DNA of 64,000 nt from Zygnema cylindricum (lineage: Eukaryota > Streptophyta > Zygnematophyceae > Zygnematales > Zygnemataceae): assembly GCA_037447655.1 (NCBI GenBank), contig JBBHKE010000766.1, positions 143,209 through 207,208 on the forward strand, given 5' to 3'. Positions within the stretch are counted from its first letter, which is position 1, and each line of letters opens with the position of its first letter. Below, piece after piece: positions 56,046 to 64,000 of the stretch. The position numbers and the translations under genes are program-made. Below the pieces are notes generated by a model. That model was given only the letters and a program-made list of their open reading frames with translations, did no database searches and was not told where the DNA came from.

Positions 56046-57683
56046 TGGAGGGCGCGAAGGACCCTAGATGGATAACGGATACATGAGCGTCAGCCCATAT
56101 GTGCTGGAACAAAGCCATCTTCAAAATTTTGAAAACAACGCCGGAGAAAAATATTTATTATGCTTGTGGAATGAGTGTTCAGACTCGTGCTGTGGGAGAT
56201 GTGTCTTTACTAGTGGATGTGGAGGGCAAAGCAACTGAAAGAACTCTTCACAATGTCTTATTTGTGTCTGACTTTAAGAAAAATTTGTTTTCTACGTCTT
56301 TGGTAAAGAGTAAAGGCTTTGAGGTTAATTTGAAATATGGTAGACAGGTTGATAGCAAGAATGGCAAAGTCCCAGTTACAGGTACAATAGATAATAGCAA
56401 GATGTACCGAATGCATATGGCTAATACCAAGGAGAATGATGTTTTGTACTTCGGTGTTTTGCATTCAGATGAGTTGTGGCATTTAAGATTAGGCCATGTA
56501 AACTATGATAGTTTGAGAAAGATGGTCCTTGCTGGAAACATAGAAGGTGTATCAATCACAAATCTGTTGGTCAAAACGTGTGATGGCTGCGCTTTGGGCA
56601 AAATCCAAAGACTACCATTTCCTAAAGAGTTTGAGCATCGGTCCGCGAAACTTTTACAATAAATTCATTCGGATGTTTTAGGTCGTTTGAAAGTTCCATC
56701 TGCCAAGAGAATAAAATATATGGTCACATTCATAGATGATTTCTCCAGGTTTACAAAAGTTAACTTCATGATGGAGAAGAGTGAAGTGTTTGGTCACTTC
56801 CAACACTATAAATCATATTTTGAAAAACTTCATGATTTACCTATTTTGCGGCTCAGATCGGACAATGGTGGTGAATATACATCGAAAGAATTTGAAACCT
56901 TTTTACTCGAGGAAGGTATAAGTCATCTACTGACTTTTCCATATTCCCCAGAATAAAATGGGGTGTTGGAAAGATTAAATTGAACTCTCACGGAGAGCTC
57001 TAGGTCGATGCTCCCGAATAAAAATATGGATCCAAAATTATGGGCTGAGGCTCTAAATTGTGCGGTTTATATTAAAAATAAGATAGGATCAACATTAGTA
57101 GAATCTACTCCTTACGAGATCTCGACAGGTAGCAAACCAGATGTTAGCAATTTCAAAGTATTTCATAGTCAATGCTTTATTTTAGATACGTCTACGGACA
57201 GATGGAAAATGGAACCGAAGGGATTACCAGGTATTTTGCTAGGGCATGATGATCACTCAAAAGGGTACAAAGTCTTTGTGTTTGAGAGGCGGAAAATAGT
57301 TGTAGCAAAGGAATATCATTGTCAAAGATGAACTAGACTCGATAGATTTATTTCAAATGACAGAGCACCAAAAGAAGAAAAAAGTACAGGAGTATGTCAT
57401 TATAAAATGCATGCAAGAAATTGTCCAGCAAGTGCAACATTATCCGTTGGTGACTTCGGAGTCAAACTCTCTCCAACTTCTTTAACAAGTTCAGTTCCAA
57501 CAAGACCAACAGCACTCAATAAACACAAATCGCAACCAACGCAATCAGCCACACACGGATCGCAACGAGCGTAATGCTCGGCATCCGACGATCTCAGCCT
57601 CAGAATTTCCGGGGGGAAGAAGATCCAGCAGCCGCCTGCATGTAAGTTCTTACTTTGCCTACTCGGCAGCCTCAGAGGAGCCC
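56046..57683 (+). pseudogene. pol: B3 protease and integrase
   Basis: The protease site carries the same TGA as B2 in place of the active-site stretch. 56099-56662 covers the protease C-terminus and GAG-pre-integrase (WHLRLGHVNYDSLRKMV, CDGCALGK) and ends at a TAA replacing Gln in LLQ-IHSD, a stop not in B2. 56687-56956 has the integrase RSDNGGEYTS and ends at the TAA shared with B2. 57008-57331 is the C-terminal domain (WAEALNCAVYIKNKI, KGLPGILLGHDDHSKGYK). Confidence 0.84.
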
Positions 57684-59248
57684 TTGACCATCCAAGAGGC
57701 CTACTCATCTCCAGAGCGGAATCACTGGATCGAGGTAGCAAACGACGCAATGAAGTCGATCATAGAGGCCCAAACATGGGAGCTTGTGGAACTTCCTTCT
57801 GACCGAAAGGCGATCGGCAGCAAATGGGTATTCAAGGTGAAATTAAATCCCGAAAACACCACTGAACGATATAAGGCCAGACTTGTGGCAAAGGGTTATA
57901 ATCAAAAGGAAGGAATCGATTTTGAAAAAACGTTCTCTCCAGTTGTAAGATTTCCGATAGTTAGGATTTTGTTGTCCCTAGCAGATATAGAGAATATGGA
58001 AATACATCACATGGATGTAAAGACAACATTTTTGCATGGAGAACTAGAGGAGACCATTTACATCCAGCATCCTGAAAAGTATACATTACTAGGAAAAGAA
58101 CACTTAGTATGCAAGTTGCTAAAATCTCTCTATGGCCTAAAACAAGCCCCTAGGCAATGGAATCTGAACTCGATGAATTCTTGATAACCTAGGATTTCAA
58201 AGGATAATTTATGATCACTCTTTCTATGTTCTAAAGGGTAAAAATGGGATAGTGTATATAGCACTATATGTAGATGATTTACTATTAATTAGCAAATCAA
58301 TGGCTGAAATTAATAAAATCAAAGCTGCTCTAAACTCACGGTTCGAGATGAAAGATCTCGGTGAGGCAAAATATATTTTGGGTATTCAGGTAGAGAGGGA
58401 CAGAAATAAGAAAATTATAAACTTGACTCAAAAAGAGGTTATTGGAAACATGTTAGATGAGTAAGGAATGTGGGGGGCAAAAGGATTTCTAACTCAAATT
58501 GAATTTCGGCATAAGATAGAGGGAGATGAGACAAAACCAGGTGTCATTGTTAGCGAGTATTCAGATTTAGGGGAGAATGATTCTATGACATAAATACCTT
58601 ACAAACAGGCAGTAGGAAGCTTAATATATTTTATGAAATGTACCCGTCCTGACATTGTTGCAGCAGTCGGTGTACTGAGCAGGAGTCTAGAGAATACGAG
58701 AAAATCTGATTTTGATGCAGCAAGAAGAGTCTTAAGATATTTGGCAGGAACAAAAGACCCGCATACTCACGCTAGGCGGAGGAGAAGTGAAGCTCCAAAC
58801 GTGGAGTGATGCAAACTATGGCGACATGCCAAGCAGGAAATCCACCACGGGATTCGTTTTACAGATTGGGAACGGAACGTGCTACTGGAATAGCAAACTT
58901 CAAAAGGTTATAGCGCAGTCGACAATATAGTCAGAGTATAAGGCAGCAAGCTCGGCCCTCAAAGAACTCTTATGTGTAAAATTCATGTAACAAAAACTAG
59001 GATACATGCAGATTGGTCCACAAGTGATCTGGTGTGATAACCAGGCTGCCATTGCCATCGCTTCTAACCGAAGTCATCACTTTAAAGGAATCACATCGAT
59101 GTAAGATTACACTTTGTAAGAGATAAAGTGTTCTCTAGAGTGATTAAATTATGTTATTTGCCAGAAAAATTATTGCACATATGCTCACTAAAGCTCTTCT
59201 TGCTCGTAAGCTGAAGTATTGCAAGGACACAGTGGAATTACATGAATA
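57684..59248 (+). pseudogene. pol: B3 reverse transcriptase and RNase H
   Basis: 57684-58184: [69 protein letters not shown]. After a frame break the box IALYVDDLLLIS (about 58256) and DLGEAKYILGIQVERD. A TAA at 58462 and further stops and frameshifts break RNase H, which is still visible as YFMKCTRPDI, WSDANYGDMPS and WCDNQAAIAIA. Confidence 0.84.
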
Positions 59249-59409
59249 ATTGAATTGTTGCAGTGCTATACTGCCACGCTGCGGTAAGTCCACCATTGAG
59301 ATGAAGTGGGACTGGTTGACTTACTAATTGTTATATTGCTATGATGCGATGCTGCGCTAGTCTGTCATCGCAGTTGCGCCGGTACACTGAGTCCAAAGCT
59401 TTAAGGGAG

Positions 59410-60065
59410 TGCTGGTTTTTGAAAAGCTTTCAGTCTCAGCAGAGAGAGCAGCACAGCAGTGTAGCTGCTATTTAGACAGAGCAGCGCAGCTGCTATGCAG
59501 ACAGAGGAGCGCAACAGGGAAGTTGCAACACAGACAGGACGACGCAACCACGATTACACTTGATATGGTCCTTACGGACAAACGCATTGTCAAATATTCT
59601 TAATGTGATTCTGTATAAAATAGAGCAACTACGATAGATACGTTTCTAGTCAATTTAGTGGGTAGCTTAGTTGTAGCTTGACAGATTAGTGGTAGCTTGG
59701 TGGTTTGATGTACCTCTCAGGGACACTGGTATTGCCGGTACAACACAAGTATAAGACGTAGGACTCATAACACATTATTTACCCAGACTTCCAAGTAGTA
59801 AAAGAACAAAAAGTTTTTGGGAAACCTTTGAGTATTATATCTTGAGGGTTGTCAAATCAATTCTGCTAAAACTTTGGGAGTTGTCAATGTTTATGCTACT
59901 CTATATTCTGATAGTGTTTTTTGAGTTTTGGATGTTTGTAGAATATTTGGTGAGCACTTGGAAACAGCTGTTTGATAGAATTCTTGATAGCTTCTGAGAG
60001 TGTATCATGTCTACTTCTACTATTACTGCTGCTCCTCCACCTGCACCGGTGGTTGTAGAACAACA
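59410..60065 (+). repeat. 3' LTR of B3
   Basis: TGCTGGTTTTTGAAAAGC to GAACAACA, then CCTAG. Its last ~120 bp plus 70 bp of the flank (59945-60135) are exactly repeated at 62488-62678. Confidence 0.92.
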
Positions 60066-60135
60066 CCTAGCTGACCCCCATACATCTGAATCAAGTAGTT
60101 GTAGCACTTAGGTACTTCTATGATCAGTTTGCAAA

Positions 60136-61635
60136 TTCCTATGCAATTTTTTAGGAGATAATGCTTGCAAAACCTTCCAACCGTTTTCAGACTTCACTTT
60201 CAAGGTGTTAATTTCCCAATTAATTTGAGGATTGTGCTCAATTAACCAAGGCTTTCCCAGAATTAGTTCTTCACTTCCCAAATTCATTAATTCACATACA
60301 ACTTTCATTTTATGGCCTTGGATATCAACTTCTATCGTGTCAGTTTCTAAGTCTATTGTCGATTTATTACCATTTGCCACTTGAACATGTAAAGGCTTTT
60401 CCCTAATGACAGTAGGAATTTTATTTTCCTCTACAAATCTATGGGAAATAAAATTATGTGTGGCACCTGAATCAACCATTACTCTCAACGGTTTTCTTTC
60501 CACCAATGAGTCAAATCTAATCAAACTGTGTCTGGTGTCATCATAACTTAACTATTTTAACATAGGTCTGTTGTTAAGAATTTCATCAGAAGGATTCTTT
60601 AAACTATGCAGTGTAGTGAGAATCATAATAAATTCAGCTATCCTAACTTTTCTATTCATTAATTTGCCCTCCAGAGTTAACTCTTTAACTCCTGGATCAA
60701 GTTGACTCAACTGAGGACTTTCAGCTAGTCCTTTCCATTTCCCACCTCCTGGGCTTCATGCTCAGCTAGGTATAATGCAATATCATCTAGGAGACCTTCA
60801 TTTACATCGATTGTTTTGAGAGAACCTTTATCTGTACAGTCTTTAGTGTAATGATTTGGACCTCCGCATTTGAAACAAGTGACTTTCTTTTTGGGTTTTG
60901 TGCACTCTCTACAAAAATGTCCCTCCTCTCCACAGTTATAACAGTTAATCTTTTTCAGTTGTGCACACTCAAATGCTCTGTGACCATCTTTATGACAAAT
61001 AGTGCATGTGGGGATGGTAAGGTTAGGCTTCTAAGCATTAATGCTTTGTTTAGGACTCATAATGTATCCCCCTCTATTGTTAAGTCCTCTAATTCCAATG
61101 ACTTATCTTATAATTCTTTGAAATTATTAAATTTTTGATGTTTTAATTCTGATTTCAGTATAGTATTTAGTTAAGTTAAGAAATGCAATTTAGCCATTTC
61201 ATTAGTCAAACCTATGTCCTGAATGCTAGATGAGTCAAATTCCACAAGGTAATCCTTCACAGATCGAATCTGCTTACAGTTTAGCCACTTTTCTTCCATT
61301 CTGGATTTAAAAGTGAGAAACAACAATCTCGATTTGATAGCGGTTTCAAAAGTTTCCCAATCAGCATTATCAAGAATCAATTTAGATCTTCTCTGAGTGT
61401 AATACCAAATCTGAGCATCGCCTTTCACACAGCTAACAGCAAAATAAGTGTAATTATCACGTTCACAATTTCTTCATTCTAAATAATACTCCATATGAAA
61501 AATCCAAGCATCCAACTCATCTATCTTCTTACAATCAAACGATGGTGCCTCATTAATAGACAATTCCAGATCTACTAACTTCTTAGGTCCATCATGATCA
61601 TCCTCCCTAAAACTGGCATTCTTTTTACTACTTTC
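60136..61635 (-). pseudogene. Ty3/gypsy gag-protease fragment
   Basis: Read leftward: gag FHMEYYLE-like segment, then GDAQIWYYTQRRSKLILDNA and WLNCKQIRSVKDYLVEFD (61428-61171), then three successive zinc knuckles of the C-x2-C-x4-H-x4-C form (CTICHKDGHRAFEC, CYNCGEEGHFCREC, CFKCGGPNHYTKDC, about 61000-60840), then a retroviral-type protease VMVDSGATHNFISHRF (60524-60120). This is Ty3/gypsy, not copia. No RT or integrase follows: the protease frame runs straight into C2 copia sequence (LQTDHRST), so the fragment ends at a recombination joint. Confidence 0.85.
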
Positions 61636-62608
61636 TATTGATTTTGGAAAGCTTTAGTCTCGGTAAAATGGTGTGACGGGTAAAAAGTAGTAATCTATAG
61701 CATAAGTTTCACAAAGACATGCGTCATCACTTGAGTGCAGTATAGGACAACGCAACTGCGACAGCGACGGAACAGCGCAGCTGCTATGCAAACAGAGCAG
61801 CGCAGCAGCGCAGTTGCTATTTAGACAGAGCAGCGGAGCAGTGACGTTGCGATGCACAAGAAAAGCGCAGCTGCGGTTACGTTGGATATGATCCGTACGG
61901 ACAACGCACCTATTATTATCTTGGATATGATTCGGTACGGGAAACCGTAGCCGCGGGTGATATAAATGTGACTCAGTATGAGACAACGCAGCTGCGATCT
62001 ATATGAATCGAGTCAGCAGACGAGATTCACAGATGACTTACTAACATATGTTTTTATAACAACTGAGTGGACACATCTGGACAAACGTAGCAAGCCGGCA
62101 ACGAGTATTTGTACAATCACTAAGTACAGATTCTCTGTAATATTGATTGTTTAGTGGTAAATTGATTTTAGCGAGATTAGGAGTAATTAGATCTCAGTGG
62201 TAGCTTTGTATTTTGGGCATACCTTTTAGGAACACCTGTATCGGCGGAACACCATTATGTAATAGGACAATTAAAAGTAGATACTCACTAAGAGTATAAA
62301 AGTTAGGACTTAGAATGGTTTTGTATCCAGACTTCCAAGTAGTAAACTGCAGACAAATTTTGGGAAACTTCTGAGTATTTTATCCTGAGTGTTATCAAGT
62401 TAATTGTGCTGAAACTTTGGGATTTGTTAGTGTTTATTCTACTTTATATTCTGATAGAGTTTTGTGAGGTTTGAATTTTTGTATAAGATTTGGTGAGCAC
62501 TTGGAAACAGCTGTTTGATAGAATTCTTGATAGCTTCTGAGAGTGTATCATGTCTACTTCTACTATTACTGCTGCTCCTCCACCTGCACCGGTGGTTGTA
62601 GAACAACA
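61636..62608 (+). repeat. B-family LTR (B4), 973 bp, without matching duplication
   Basis: TATTGATTTTGGAAAGC to GAACAACA. Longer than the other B LTRs because of extra sequence at 61670-61740 and 61900-62160. Left neighbour bases (CTTTC) do not match the right ones (CCTAG), so it is not a simple solo LTR. The right 121 bp and the 70 bp beyond are identical to the end of B3 and its flank. Confidence 0.82.
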
Positions 62609-64000
62609 CCTAGCTGACCCCCATACATCTGAATCAAGTAGTTGTAGCACTTAGGTACTTCTATGATCAGTTTGCAAAGGGAAAGGCAACTTATTAATTT
62701 TTTCCATCGCACAACCGTCAGATACCTTTGATGCTGGTTTTTTACTAATTTTGACACCTTCCACCATTTTCTGATTTACCATCTTTTGAAATTTATCATA
62801 ATTCACATGTCCAAAACGTTTATGCCATAAATCACAATCATTGATAACACTGGAGTACATAACATCATTGTCATTATCATTTGCATGGCTCAACCAATAC
62901 AAATTGTTTCCTCTAGCAAATCCGTCTGCAGCTATTTTCCCATTCTTACTCAAAGTTTTCTTTCCATTCTAGGATGAAGTTTTAAGACCTTTCTTTTCTA
63001 CCATTCAATCAGAGAAAATTTTCCTTTTAAAAGCTGGGACATGCAACACATATTCAAAGACCCTTTTCACAATTTTTCCTTCTACGTTTAACTTAAGTGA
63101 CACCCTCCCTTTTTTCTTTTGACTCAACAAAGGTATCATCACTAAAATAAATTTTGATGGGTAGAGTGGACTGAATACTCCCAAACATATGGCGATTGCG
63201 GCACGTGTGTGTAGATGCAGTGAAGTGAATATTCTAGAGCTTTCCACCCAGAGCAATAATTCCTTGTAGCTTTCGCTATCTTGAAAGCATTACAAAGCCT
63301 AAAAAACATGGCATTTTATCACAATAATAGCATGTCAGAGGTGACCTTCTCGGACCATTCCCTTTTCCATTACCACTACCAATATTATAATCTGAAAACT
63401 GGTTAGCTAATGCCTGAACAGACTTAGTGTTACCTCTTTGTGAAATCTGGTTAGCTTCTTCGCTCAAAATAAATTGAATTGCTAACTGTATGTTCCAGTA
63501 ACGCTGTGGAAGAGCCTTAAGCCTATCCATGGCTCCTTTATACTCATCAAGTAAAGTTCTTATTAGCAACATAACATGCTGAGTTGGTGAAAAGCCCCCA
63601 TCTGCACTTGTACTCTGGAGAAACAACCTTTTCATAGCATGACAAACATTTAACATTCTACCTTTAGAATACTCAAATTTAAAGATCTGTGTGGCTATGT
63701 TATACTTAAATTCAAAAATCTATGTGGCTATGTTAGTCTGGACATTAACATCTAGGTGAACATACATAGCACGTACACTAAACCACACTTCTAAAGCTTT
63801 CTTCATCTCAAGATACGACATTACCAAAACTTTTGACATTGCCTGTTTCAACACATTCAGGTAGTGGAGATTCTTCTTTCTCCAATTCGGTGCAGTCTTA
63901 TCGGCAATTCCTTCCACCATGGGTGACAAGTCCCTCTCCTCGAAAGATGAGCTTAGCATATCTTCCCAGTATAAGTAGTATGTTCAATAAAAACTAGGCA
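62609..64000 (-). pseudogene. Element C2 gag, protease and GAG-pre-integrase
   Basis: Upstream part of C2, running off the right edge. Read leftward: gag (63959-63720 KNLHYLNVLKQAMSKVLVMS; 63656-63276 HAMKRLFLQSTSADGGFSP, LIRTLLDEYKGAMDRLKAL), a zinc knuckle begun as CYYCDK but broken by a frameshift, protease remnants (63256-63005 NVEGKIVKRVFEYVLHVPAF), and GAG-pre-integrase LWHKRFGHVNYDKFQKMV with CAMEKINKLPFP (62953-62651). A TAA sits where Glu is expected, then VLQLLDSDVWG leads to the integrase core on the far side of B3. Confidence 0.8.

Larger units (their letters stand above)
54531..60065 (+). mobile_element. Ty1/copia element B3, nested in C2
   Basis: LTRs 54531-55136 and 59410-60065, flanked by the duplication CCTAG (54526-54530, 60066-60070). 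Inserted in the integrase of C2 between the DVWG segment (coded right of 60070) and YPSMGDA (coded left of 54526), reading across in frame. Coding regions are as damaged as in B2. Confidence 0.93.

Noticed and set aside
61636-62608. B4 as an ordinary solo LTR
   Set aside because: Flanking 5-mers do not match and its right end plus flank are an exact copy of another locus; a recombination product fits better.

Overview
The window is a transposon-dense, AT-rich stretch of a nuclear genome with spliceosomal introns. It holds two recognisable host genes and very many mobile elements. The small membrane gene at the left end resembles the plant DUF1218 family and the coding retroelements are of plant-like Ty1/copia type, so a green-lineage host (streptophyte alga or early land plant) is my best guess. 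Against an ordinary seed plant, four copia families carry a primer-binding site matching the anticodon half of initiator tRNA-Met, as in Drosophila copia, rather than the usual 3'-end site. The species cannot be fixed from the sequence.

Layout. 1-4269: a hAT-like MITE with a perfect 8-bp target duplication, a two-exon minus-strand membrane-protein gene (1142-2122), and smaller MITEs. 4270-17463: copia element A, bounded by LTRs and the duplication ACACG. Copia element B1 (8034-14747, duplication AGAGG) is inserted in its pol gene, and B1 itself holds a reverse-oriented solo LTR (9602-10644, duplication CAATG): three nested layers. 17464-21654: dispersed repeats, one family-D LTR, a TA-flanked MITE and a PIF/Harbinger-like element. 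21655-32050: a plus-strand class-3 lipase gene of about nine exons. Its fifth intron is swollen by copia element D (24200-29855, minus strand, duplication GATGC). The gene has several single-base defects in exons and splice sites.

32051-40105 is almost wholly non-autonomous DNA elements, many nested. 40106-43580 is copia element C, with gag and protease but no recognisable integrase or RT. 43581-48637 is B2, a close relative of B1. A tRNA-like sequence (48649-48720) and a decayed copy of the lipase 5' end (49300-50060) follow. 51003-64000 is a minus-strand copia element (C2), split by B3 (54531-60065, duplication CCTAG), by a 207-bp MITE, and by a 2.5-kb block made of a Ty3/gypsy gag-protease fragment plus another B-type LTR.

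No retroelement has a fully open coding region; all carry stops or frameshifts. The most notable signals are the shared half-tRNA primer site, a B family whose gag start codon lies in the LTR so that the primer site is translated, an antisense tRNA-like module kept in diverged A-type LTRs, and two B copies (B2, B3) that share many identical disabling changes, implying spread of a dead template by enzymes supplied in trans or by duplication.
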